From assembly GCA_022841205.1 (NCBI GenBank), contig JALHCK010000008.1:62001-126000 (forward strand): a DNA stretch of 64,000 bases. The letters run 5' to 3'. The DNA comes from Methanomicrobiales archaeon. Its GTDB lineage: Archaea > Halobacteriota > Methanomicrobia > Methanomicrobiales > Methanospirillaceae. Positions 43,464 to 51,654 of the stretch are shown piece by piece; positions within the stretch are counted from its first letter, which is position 1; every line of letters begins with the position of its first letter. The notes beneath the pieces were generated by a model. The model did no database searches and was not told the DNA's origin. It saw only the letters and a list, made by a program, of their open reading frames with translations. A program made the position numbers and the translations under genes.

Positions 43464-44813
43464 TCAGTAAATACCCTGAGCCCTCATTGCGGATGCTACC
43501 TTGAGGAAGCCGGCAATGTTTGCCCCGGCAACGAGGTTGCCTTCCATGCCATATTCTTTTGATGCATTGTATGAGTTGTGGAAAATGTTGATCATGATCA
43601 TCCTGAGCTTCTCGTCAACTTCCCTGGCAGTCCAACAGTACCGCCCTGAGTTCTGGCACATCTCAAGACCAGAGGTGGCAACACCGCCTGCGTTTGATGC
43701 TTTACCGGGTGAAAATATTATCCCGGCCGCGATGAACGCTTCCACAGCTTCGGGCGTGCAGGGCATGTTGGCGCCTTCGCAGACAGCAATAACGCCGTTG
43801 TTTAAGAGTGCCTTTGCAGCTTCAGCATCAATTTCATTCTGGGTTGCGCAGGGGAGAGCAATCTTGCATGGGGTCTGCCAGATCTTTTTACTGCCTTCAT
43901 GATACTCACTGCCCGGCACTAAATTTACATACCTGCTGATCCGTGCCCGCTCCACTTCCTTGATTTGCTTGATGATATCGAGCTTGATCCCGTCGGGATC
44001 GTAGATGTAACCGGATGAGTCCGACATTGCGACGACTTTTGCACCCAGCTGCATGGCTTTCTCTGCGGCATATATTGCAACATTGCCGGCACCAGAGATG
44101 ACGGTGATCTTTCCCTCAAAAGATTCGTTCTTCATCACGGCCAACGCTTCCTGGGTAAAGTAACACAGTCCGTAGCCGGTTGCCTGGGCCCTTACCAGCG
44201 ACCCGCCAAAGGTAATACCCTTGCCGGTCAGGACACCGGTGAACTCGTTGCGGATCCGCTTGTACTGTCCGAACATGTAGCCGATTTCCCTGGCCCCAAC
44301 ACCAATATCCCCGGCAGGAACATCGAGGTCAGCCCCGATGTGGCGATAGAGCTCGGTCATGAATGCCTGGCAGAAACGCATTATCTCGCCATCGGATTTG
44401 CCTTTGGGATCGAAATCCGAGCCGCCCTTTCCTCCGCCCATGGGCAGTCCGGTCAGGCTGTTCTTGAAGATTTGTTCGAAACCAAGGAACTTGATGATTG
44501 ACGCATTGACGGAAGGATGGAACCGGATGCCACCCTTATAGGGTCCGATTGCAGAATTGAACTGGAAACGGAATCCGCGGTTGACATGGGTGACGCCCTT
44601 GTCATCAACCCATGCAACGCGGAACTGGATACCCCGCTCGGGTTCAACAAGTCTCTCCAGAAGACCGTTCTCGAAAAGTTCGGGCGATTTCCTGATGATG
44701 GGTTCGAAAGACTGGAGCACTTCATAAACCGCCTGGTGGAATTCCTTCTGATCTGGATCTCTCCTGCAGACCTGATCATACACATGCTGTAAATACTGGT
44801 TTTTCAGCGACAT
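43464..44813 (-). CDS. gdhA: NADP-type glutamate dehydrogenase
   Basis: 449 residues from ATG 44813; a GTG at 44822 would add three. It interconverts 2-oxoglutarate plus ammonia and glutamate. Substrate-binding Lys are in GPYKGGIRFHPS and PMGGGKGGSDFDPKGKSD (about 86-130). The Rossmann glycine motif is in ITVISGAGNVAIYAAEK. The ~450-residue length and sequence fit the hexameric bacterial/archaeal group. A TATA-like AATTTATG lies near 44865. It stands alone. Confidence 0.96.
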   Translation of the reverse strand: MSLKNQYLQHVYDQVCRRDPDQKEFHQAVYEVLQSFEPIIRKSPELFENGLLERLVEPERGIQFRVAWVDDKGVTHVNRGFRFQFNSAIGPYKGGIRFHPSVNASIIKFLGFEQIFKNSLTGLPMGGGKGGSDFDPKGKSDGEIMRFCQAFMTELYRHIGADLDVPAGDIGVGAREIGYMFGQYKRIRNEFTGVLTGKGITFGGSLVRAQATGYGLCYFTQEALAVMKNESFEGKITVISGAGNVAIYAAEKAMQLGAKVVAMSDSSGYIYDPDGIKLDIIKQIKEVERARISRYVNLVPGSEYHEGSKKIWQTPCKIALPCATQNEIDAEAAKALLNNGVIAVCEGANMPCTPEAVEAFIAAGIIFSPGKASNAGGVATSGLEMCQNSGRYCWTAREVDEKLRMIMINIFHNSYNASKEYGMEGNLVAGANIAGFLKVASAMRAQGIY

Positions 44814-44951
44814 TGGATTCACTCTCGCTTGTAATCGTATGATCCATCAATCGAGTATGACATAAATTGGTTTGGATTTACTCCTCGTTAATCCTTCTTT
44901 TGATGAAGACCAGGAATGATTCCTGGAGTCGGCAGCACAACCGACACCTGT

Positions 44952-45707
44952 TCACCGGGTGAGGATGACCGACGCATTCTGGTCAAAAGGATTTGTCCGC
45001 ATCGCCAGCGAGAAGAGGTAGGGATAACTCCGTTTGAGGTAGTGCACGTAGTCCACCCACTGCGATCCCAGGTTTTTATAGACCCTGAGCAGGTCCCCTT
45101 TCAGGTGTTCGAGGTCGCTGTCCGGGAGCATTGACAGATCTTTGCGGCGATTGAGCTCTTCAGTGAGGTGGAAGACCGTTCTCAGCAGTTCGGTGAACGA
45201 CTGGTGTTCCAGAAGGACCGGGTTTTCAAGGAGGCGGAGCAGAAAATTTCTCTTTTCTTTGAGAAAAACCGATAAGCCGATCATATCAACCTTCGACGCA
45301 TCAATATCAAAGCTGTATCCTTCCATGAAACGGTTGAGACCGGAGAAATCATCCTCTGTCCATTCACCGGTTATTACCAGGCGATGCCTGACTTCATCGA
45401 GATGCGGATCGCAATCGGAGAGATACGTGAGGAGTTCGGTACCGACTTCCGAAAAGAACGTCTCGATCACCATATTGAGCTTCTCGAGCCTCTGGTTGCG
45501 GGCCCGGATTGCCAGGAGTTCATTTAATACAATGGTCACGAGAAACACGTTGATCGGGAGAAATCCAAGCGAATTGAAGATGTAGTTTGTGGTGTCCAGC
45601 GTGTTTTTAAGGAACGTGAGTTTGATCGCGTAAATCAGGACCGAGGTGCAGACCAGGATAAAACCGAGTTTTATCTGCCATGAATACCTGCCGACGAAAT
45701 TGTCCAT
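44952..45707 (-). CDS. Two-span membrane protein with helical cytoplasmic domain
   Basis: 251 residues from ATG 45707. I chose this start because TATA box AAATATATAA at 45746-45755 would start the transcript near 45722; a longer frame to 45830 begins upstream of it. Two membrane segments (IKLGFILVCTSVLIYAIKLTF; FLPINVFLVTIVLNELLAI) are followed by ~180 residues of mostly helix (LEKLNMVIETFFSEVGTELL; LLRTVFHLTEELNRRKDL). No family is recognised and it has no operon partner. Confidence 0.65.
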   Translation of the reverse strand: MDNFVGRYSWQIKLGFILVCTSVLIYAIKLTFLKNTLDTTNYIFNSLGFLPINVFLVTIVLNELLAIRARNQRLEKLNMVIETFFSEVGTELLTYLSDCDPHLDEVRHRLVITGEWTEDDFSGLNRFMEGYSFDIDASKVDMIGLSVFLKEKRNFLLRLLENPVLLEHQSFTELLRTVFHLTEELNRRKDLSMLPDSDLEHLKGDLLRVYKNLGSQWVDYVHYLKRSYPYLFSLAMRTNPFDQNASVILTR

Positions 45708-45745
45708 GTAGATTCTCTTTGTTAAGGCATCGGTAAAAAAATTGG

Positions 45746-45755
45746 TTATATATTT
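45746..45755 (-). promoter_or_regulatory. TATA box of the two-span membrane protein gene
   Basis: Minus strand AAATATATAA, about 40 nt upstream of ATG 45707, with predicted transcript start near 45722. Confidence 0.55.
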
Positions 45756-45885
45756 CTGGTTTACCGGACGGGTGAGCATTCCGACACCGTGAAAAGAAAC
45801 CGTCAAGCCTTCACACCAGGGTAGACCCATGAACGAGCAGGGCGGGGAGAGGGGAATTAAAAAGCAGTGTTACCAGACTGCCACA

Positions 45886-46035
45886 CTAGTTCCCGGAAGC
45901 ATACTTTTCGGGATCGCTTTCGAACTTCTTCTTGCACCCCGGGGCGCAGAAGTAGTAGGTTTTTCCCTTGTAAACGCTCGTAAGTTTCGCGGTCTTCTCG
46001 TCAACAGTCATCTTGCAGATTGGATCGATTGCCAT
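45886..46035 (-). CDS. YHS-domain protein, 49 residues
   Basis: The frame reads MAIDPICKMTVDEKTAKLTS then YKGKTYYFCAPGCKKKFESD, ending YASGN. It is a whole YHS domain: the CKM and FCAPGCKKKF Cys sites are those of metal-binding YHS modules that are often fused or adjacent to copper ATPases. The ATG lies 3 nt after the copper ATPase stop, so the two form an operon. It likely handles copper for the pump; inference from family and position. Confidence 0.85.
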   Translation of the reverse strand: MAIDPICKMTVDEKTAKLTSVYKGKTYYFCAPGCKKKFESDPEKYASGN

Positions 46036-46038
46036 CGG

Positions 46039-48477
46039 TCAGGCACCTCGTTTTCCTTCTTTTTTGGCGGGAGGTATATATCTTTTGAGCATCAGAGAGA
46101 GGGAGATTACGGTAACCGAGCTTGCAGCCATGGCCAGCGCCGCCAGCTCCGGGCTGAAGGTATACCCGAAAAAAGGGTAAAGGAGCCCGGCTGCAAGCGG
46201 GATGAGCGCGGTGTTGTACGCAAAAGCCCAGAAGATGTTCTGCCGGATCCGCTGCATCACTTTGCGCGATAGCTGGATTGCCGCAACAGCGTCCAGTAGA
46301 TCGTCCTTGATCAGGACGATATCCCCCGATTCTATGGCAACGTCAGTCCCGCTCCCGATGGCAATCCCCACATCTGCCCGGGCAAGGGCGGGGGCATCGT
46401 TGATACCGTCACCTACGAAGGCCACAACCCCGCCCGCCTTCTGGAGGGCTTCAACCTCACGGGCTTTGTCCTCGGGCAGCACTTCGGAAATGACCGTCCG
46501 TATACCCACCTGCCGGGCGACTGCTGCAGCGGTGCGCTGGTTATCACCGGTGATGATGGCAACCGAGAGTCCCATGGCCTCGAGTTCCCGGATGGCGTCG
46601 GGAGTGGTCGCCTTGATAGCATCGGCAACGGCTATGATCCCTGCGGGCGTCCCGGCAACTGAAACGATGAATCCTGTCTTCCCGTCCCTCTCAAGTGCGG
46701 TAACCTGTGAATCGAGTTCCGGAGGGATAACGACCCCGCGTTCCGCCATGAGGGTGCGGTTCCCGATATACACCTCTTCCCCGAGCACGCGGGCAAAGAC
46801 TCCTTTACCGCCAAACGTGGTAAACTCGGCGGTATCTTCCGGCCTGACCCCTTCGGATTCCGCCTTCCTGACCACGGCCTCTGCAAGCGGGTGGGACGAG
46901 TTCTTCTCTACCCCGGAAGCAATGGCAAGCAGGGTCCGTTCATAGATCCCGGTTGCGATGATATCGGTGACTGCCGGCTTTCCACGGGTCAGCGTACCGG
47001 TCTTGTCAAAGACCACCGATGTGAGACGGTCGGCTATTTCCAGAGCCTCACCGTTCCGGACAAGGATCCCAAGCTCTGCACCCCTCCCCACCCCCACTGT
47101 TACGGCAGTTGGCGTGGCAAGACCCAGTGCGCAGGGACAGGCCACCACCAGCACCGAAATGAGCGAGGTCAGGGAAAAGAGAAGGGGCGCATCGAATACG
47201 ACATACCATAACAGGAACGCTGATACAGCGATAATCAGCACGGTCGGAATGAAGTAACTGACCGCAACATCAGCGATTCGCTGGACAGGCGGTTTCGATG
47301 CCTGCGCCTCCTCGACAAGCCGGATGATTTGGGCAAGGACCGTGTCCCTGCCGATCCGCTCGGCCCGGAAGGTGAAGGCACCGGTGGTATTCAGGGTTCC
47401 TCCGACCACCTGTGATCCCGGTTCCTTAAGCACCGGGATCGGTTCGCCGGTTATCATCGACTCATCAACGTAACTCTCCCCCCCGGTAACCTCCCCGTCG
47501 ACCGGAATCTTGTCGCCGGGCTTGACTACCAGCACATCTCCGACCACCACGTCCTCGGCCAGGACTTCCGTTTCCTTTCCTTCCCGGATGACAATTGCCG
47601 TCTTCGGGCGAAGCCCGATCAGGGTCCTGATCGCCTCCGATGTCCGGCCCTTGGCACGGGCTTCCAGGTATCTACCCAGAATGAGGAATGAGGCCAGCAT
47701 GATCGCGGTGTCGTAGAACATGAACTCCGTGGTGAGCACTATGCCGAGCGTGCCGAGCACGCTCGAGCCGAATGCCACACCTGTACCCATGGCATACATC
47801 ACGTCCATGTTGAGGGTCCGGTTATGGAGTGCGTTTACGGCAGCACGAAAGATCGGGAGGGCGACATAGACAAAGACCGGGGTGCTGACCACAAGCATCG
47901 CCCAGGAGAGAGTTTCCATGGAGACCGGGAGGGGAAGAAACATCAGGATGAAGAGAGGGATGCTCACGGCAAACCCAATTGAAAACCGGCGCATCTTGTC
48001 CGCGAGATCTTTTCGTCGGGCTTTCTCTTCAGCCTCAAGTGAGAGCTCCTCTGCAAGTCCAAGGTACTGGTAGCCTGCCGATTCGATGGCACTCTTCATA
48101 TCCTCAACAGAGGTGACCGAGGCATTGTACACGACATAGGCTTTCTCGGTTGCGAGGTTCACCCGGACCTGGATGACGCCAGGGAGGACAGAGAGCGCCT
48201 TCTCGATAGTCTCAACGCAGGTCGCACAGACCATTCCCCCAACCTTCAGGACAACCTCGTCATGGATGACTTCGTAGCCGGCGGCCACGATCACCTTCTC
48301 GATTTCCTGTAGCGGTACGACTGAAGGGTCGAATTCAACCCGGACAGAGTCGGTCCCGAAGTTAGCCCGGGCGATTGTTCCCCTGCCAATGCCGGCGACG
48401 GCATCCTCAATGGTCAGGCTGCAGGTTGCACAGTGCATACCGGAAATTTTAAGATCGGCACTGATCTTTTTACCCAT
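46039..48477 (-). CDS. copA: Copper-translocating P1B-type ATPase
   Basis: 812 residues. Two N-terminal heavy-metal domains carry MHCATC (about 14-19) and MVCATC (about 82-87). About eight membrane segments follow, with the ion-binding ACPCALG in the sixth. Catalytic motifs are MITGEP (actuator), DKTGTLT (phosphorylated Asp), SSHPLAEA and GDGINDAPAL. It exports Cu(I). Start ATG 48477 has GGAG upstream; a CATGGTACCATG palindrome lies 24 nt before it and could be an operator. Confidence 0.95.
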   Translation of the reverse strand: MGKKISADLKISGMHCATCSLTIEDAVAGIGRGTIARANFGTDSVRVEFDPSVVPLQEIEKVIVAAGYEVIHDEVVLKVGGMVCATCVETIEKALSVLPGVIQVRVNLATEKAYVVYNASVTSVEDMKSAIESAGYQYLGLAEELSLEAEEKARRKDLADKMRRFSIGFAVSIPLFILMFLPLPVSMETLSWAMLVVSTPVFVYVALPIFRAAVNALHNRTLNMDVMYAMGTGVAFGSSVLGTLGIVLTTEFMFYDTAIMLASFLILGRYLEARAKGRTSEAIRTLIGLRPKTAIVIREGKETEVLAEDVVVGDVLVVKPGDKIPVDGEVTGGESYVDESMITGEPIPVLKEPGSQVVGGTLNTTGAFTFRAERIGRDTVLAQIIRLVEEAQASKPPVQRIADVAVSYFIPTVLIIAVSAFLLWYVVFDAPLLFSLTSLISVLVVACPCALGLATPTAVTVGVGRGAELGILVRNGEALEIADRLTSVVFDKTGTLTRGKPAVTDIIATGIYERTLLAIASGVEKNSSHPLAEAVVRKAESEGVRPEDTAEFTTFGGKGVFARVLGEEVYIGNRTLMAERGVVIPPELDSQVTALERDGKTGFIVSVAGTPAGIIAVADAIKATTPDAIRELEAMGLSVAIITGDNQRTAAAVARQVGIRTVISEVLPEDKAREVEALQKAGGVVAFVGDGINDAPALARADVGIAIGSGTDVAIESGDIVLIKDDLLDAVAAIQLSRKVMQRIRQNIFWAFAYNTALIPLAAGLLYPFFGYTFSPELAALAMAASSVTVISLSLMLKRYIPPAKKEGKRGA

Positions 48478-48864
48478 TTATCTCCTCGCTCCTGATCCAA
48501 CATGGTACCATGAAGGCTAATAGATACTTCGTTCCACGCGGTAAAACGGCGGGCATAAAGACAGTATTCTCGCTCCATTACCTGTATCGCTTCACCAGAG
48601 CCAGACACGGGTATGAAAGAGCCAACCCCTTTCAGGTCATTCTTTATCCCTGATTATTGTGACGGGTTTCTTTCTCCTCTCTCTCTAGAGGGGGATCCCG
48701 GATCAGGTCGCCTTCCTGCAGGGAGGTATCATCGTCGCAATCCTGTCTGCATGATCATTTCAACATTGCTGCCTTCCTGTTGAAGCCCTCTGACACCTGC
48801 CGTTATCCTCCCATGCTCTTCTCTATCTTCCAAGGTGGTACAGTCCGTTTCACCTGCCAGTTGG
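48478..48864. other. 387-base intergenic region, with 12-bp palindrome at 48501-48512
   Basis: It separates copA from the end of the anion permease gene, both on the minus strand. The perfect palindrome CATGGTACCATG (48501-48512) lies just upstream of copA. I see no convincing gene, tRNA or repeat in the rest; overlapping frames here are shadows or lack starts. Confidence 0.4.
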
Positions 48865-50097
48865 TCAGATCGAGAGGAATACTGAATAAACCAGAATGTT
48901 CAGGACCGTGATGATAAGGCCGACCCGGAAGAATTCCCAGAAACTGAGGCTGTGCCCTTCCTGTTCCGCCTGCTGGATGACGATGACGTTGCTTGCCGCG
49001 CCAAGGATGGTAAGGTTCCCGGCAATGGTGCTCCCTGCAGCCAGGGCGAGTATCTGCCGGATCGACATACCCTGCTGGATGATAAGTGGCTGGAAAAGGG
49101 CCACGTACGGTACATTCGAGATGAACTGGCTGATCACGACCGATACGGTCATGATGACAGGGATCGATGTGACCACCGAATAATCGATTGCGCACTGGAT
49201 AAACCCTGTATCATAGACGCTCTGCATCAGCACGAACATCGCCGCGAAGAAGACGAGGGTAGACCAGTCCACCTTCGTGATAATCCTGTACCGGTCAGGG
49301 CTCGCGATCAGGACCGGGGTGGCTGCGGTAAGCGAAATGAGCATGAGGGGAAAGGGTTCCCTTCCGATCAATCCCATGACGATCTGGACCGCCACGAGGG
49401 AGAGAATGATACCGAGCGATAGTTTGGAGAGCCGGGCAAGAGAGTCGTTTTTTACCAATTCGCCTTCTGGAGGGAGAATGCATGCCTGTGGCGGGGGGTA
49501 GAAGAACCGGACGACCATCCAGGCGATGAAGAGGTTGGTGGCTGTCGGAAGGGCGAGGTGAGCGAGGAAAGCGGTGAAGGCATCACCGAGGCCTGCGTAC
49601 CCGGCAATGAGGAGGTTCTGCGGATTGCCGATAGGTGTAGCAACACTGCCGATGGTTATGGCAAAACAGAGAGCCAGCAGGGCTCCTTTCGGGTTGATAC
49701 CGGTCCGGAGGGCATACCAGAGGACGAGAGGGGTGCCGATGATGGCGATGGTGTCGTTCATCAGGAACGCTGAAAACAGCCCCATGGTAATCATAATGAC
49801 GAGGAGGAGGCGATCCGGAGTTCCTGCCCGCGAAAAGAGGCGGAAAGAGACCGACCGGAGGTACCCGCTCTCGGTCACTGCTGACCCTACCACAAACATG
49901 CCGAACAGGAAGAGCATGACATCGGCATTGATCGAGCGAAGGGCATTGACCGGTGATATCTGACCCGATAGCAGGACTGCTATTGCCCCGGCAAGCATAA
50001 TATGCCAGATCCGTATCTGCAGCCTGCCTGCCTGACGGACAGCGATCAGAGCGAATACCAGGCCGAGGACGACCAGGGGCAGGATCACGAATGCCAT
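48865..50097 (-). CDS. ArsB/NhaD-type anion permease (SLC13-like superfamily)
   Basis: 410 residues from ATG 50097, about 11 membrane segments. Family features are LMNDTIAIIGTPLVL (about 110-124), SVATPIGNPQNLLIAGYAG and the symmetrical SNVPYVALFQPLI with AGSTIAGNLTILGAASNVIV. The transporter exchanges or expels anions (arsenite, silicate, dicarboxylate) or Na+/H+; the substrate cannot be read from sequence. No arsenic genes are near. It begins 16 nt after arfC. Confidence 0.8.
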   Translation of the reverse strand: MAFVILPLVVLGLVFALIAVRQAGRLQIRIWHIMLAGAIAVLLSGQISPVNALRSINADVMLFLFGMFVVGSAVTESGYLRSVSFRLFSRAGTPDRLLLVIMITMGLFSAFLMNDTIAIIGTPLVLWYALRTGINPKGALLALCFAITIGSVATPIGNPQNLLIAGYAGLGDAFTAFLAHLALPTATNLFIAWMVVRFFYPPPQACILPPEGELVKNDSLARLSKLSLGIILSLVAVQIVMGLIGREPFPLMLISLTAATPVLIASPDRYRIITKVDWSTLVFFAAMFVLMQSVYDTGFIQCAIDYSVVTSIPVIMTVSVVISQFISNVPYVALFQPLIIQQGMSIRQILALAAGSTIAGNLTILGAASNVIVIQQAEQEGHSLSFWEFFRVGLIITVLNILVYSVFLSI

Positions 50098-50113
50098 CCC
50101 CCCAGTTGCCGCC

Positions 50114-50812
50114 TCACTGTTCCCGATGCACACGCCAGGAGAGCAGGACACCCTCGTCCAGGGGTTCTGCCCTGGAAAGAGATAACCGGACAAGGGTCTC
50201 CGGAGCAACAAGTCCCGGGCCGTCCGCCAGGGTAGGTGCATCCCGGCCACCAATGATCATGTTTCCCACATAACAGGTGAGCTCGTCAACCAGTCCTTCC
50301 ACAAAGAGCGCAGCGATTAAGGTCCCGCCTCCTTCCACCATCACTTTCCGGATCCCCTGATCGTAGAGCAGAGAGAAGAGGCGTGCGAGGTCAACCCGGT
50401 CACGACCGGCCACGAGAACTGTGGCATGCCGACCAAGCTCCGCCACGTTCGCAGGATCCGCCTGTTCAGAGCAGGCGATGATCCGGCTGCCGTCTCCTTT
50501 ATGCAGTATCGATGCGCCCGGAGGCGTCCGTGCCCTGCTGTCCACCACGATCCGGACAGGGTGTTCAGGCATACCCCGTGCAATCCGCATTGCCCGAAGC
50601 TCCGGTGACTTGACCGTGAGGGAGGGGTCATCAGCAAGGACTGTCCCGATACCCACCATGACGGCATCGCATTCGGCCTTGATGCGGTCAACCCGGGAAA
50701 AATCGGCAGGTCCTGAGATCCTGACCTGCCTCCGCTCCCTTGTGGAAATCTTGCCATCGGCACTCATGGCGACATTGACGTGGACAAAGGGGCGCATGCT
50801 CTCAGATTGCAT
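50114..50812 (-). CDS. arfC: 2,5-diamino-6-(ribosylamino)pyrimidinone 5'-phosphate reductase
   Basis: 232 residues, RibD reductase-like. It reduces the ribosyl group of the GTP-derived pyrimidine, an early step of archaeal riboflavin and F420 synthesis. Motifs: PFVHVNVAMSADGKIST (about 7-23), AVMVGIGTVLADDPSLT (about 50-66) and the nucleotide loop VMVEGGGTLIAALF. ATG 50812 has GAGGGG 5 nt upstream; ATG 50797 is a shorter choice. The next gene upstream (LysE) is 137 nt away. Confidence 0.9.
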   Translation of the reverse strand: MQSESMRPFVHVNVAMSADGKISTRERRQVRISGPADFSRVDRIKAECDAVMVGIGTVLADDPSLTVKSPELRAMRIARGMPEHPVRIVVDSRARTPPGASILHKGDGSRIIACSEQADPANVAELGRHATVLVAGRDRVDLARLFSLLYDQGIRKVMVEGGGTLIAALFVEGLVDELTCYVGNMIIGGRDAPTLADGPGLVAPETLVRLSLSRAEPLDEGVLLSWRVHREQ

Positions 50813-50949
50813 CGTTCCCCTCTTCAAGATTGCCGGAACTGTTGCAGTTACCAGCGATGAACCCGCTGCATGGGGGTTCGCAAACGACAAGGTCGGCGGC
50901 GTACATAGTCTGGAAAACAACGATGAGCATTCTCCAACCGGATGCATAT

Positions 50950-51576
50950 TCATGCCGGGAAAAGGGCGCCTGCGAGATAGTACGCACCGAACACCAGCAG
51001 GAAAAGACCGCATAAACCGAGGATCCACCGGTATGTTTGCTCCCCAAGGGCAAACCGTCCATGGTGGACACTGGACGAGACCAGGGTGAACCAGCCGAGG
51101 TCCGCCATCCAGTGGCCCGCAATAAAGGCGATTGCCGGGATGATGCCCCCGTTATACGCCCCGATGAGGAGCGCACTTCCGACAGTAAACCACCAGATCC
51201 AGAAGTAGGGGTTGGAAATGCTGGTGACGACCCCTGCGAGGAAGGGTTGTGCGACCCGGGTCGTATCCCCGGTGAGCGGAACGGAAGCGCTCCTGGCCTC
51301 CCGGAGGGTGATGATTCCAAAGATGACCAGTGCAATGCCACCGATCCCTCCAATCAGCCAGGCATAATTACCGATTAGCAGGCTGAACCCTCCGATGATA
51401 AGGAGTACCATGAGGATTTCAACAGCCATGTGGCCGAAGGTAACCCTGGGGCCCATGCTCCATCCTCCTTTCAGAGATGCATTAATCGTTGCCACGAGGG
51501 TTGGTCCCGGTGCCAGCGCCCCGGTCAGCCCGATCAGGAACCCGAGAGCCAGCATCTCGATTATATCGGGGTTCAC
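50950..51576 (-). CDS. LysE/RhtB-family exporter
   Basis: 208 residues with about six membrane segments. The N-terminal family signature is FLIGLTGALAPGPTLVATIN (about 13-32), and the later SISNPYFWIWWFTVGSAL is typical. Members export amino acids or derivatives. It starts 78 nt after the upstream fusion gene on the same strand. Substrate is unknown. Confidence 0.85.
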   Translation of the reverse strand: MNPDIIEMLALGFLIGLTGALAPGPTLVATINASLKGGWSMGPRVTFGHMAVEILMVLLIIGGFSLLIGNYAWLIGGIGGIALVIFGIITLREARSASVPLTGDTTRVAQPFLAGVVTSISNPYFWIWWFTVGSALLIGAYNGGIIPAIAFIAGHWMADLGWFTLVSSSVHHGRFALGEQTYRWILGLCGLFLLVFGAYYLAGALFPA

Positions 51577-51654
51577 CGCTGCTCAGGGCCACTGTATGTG
51601 CGGTAGCACCATCAAACAATGGGCAGCAATGGCTACAGAACCTGCAGGAACGTT

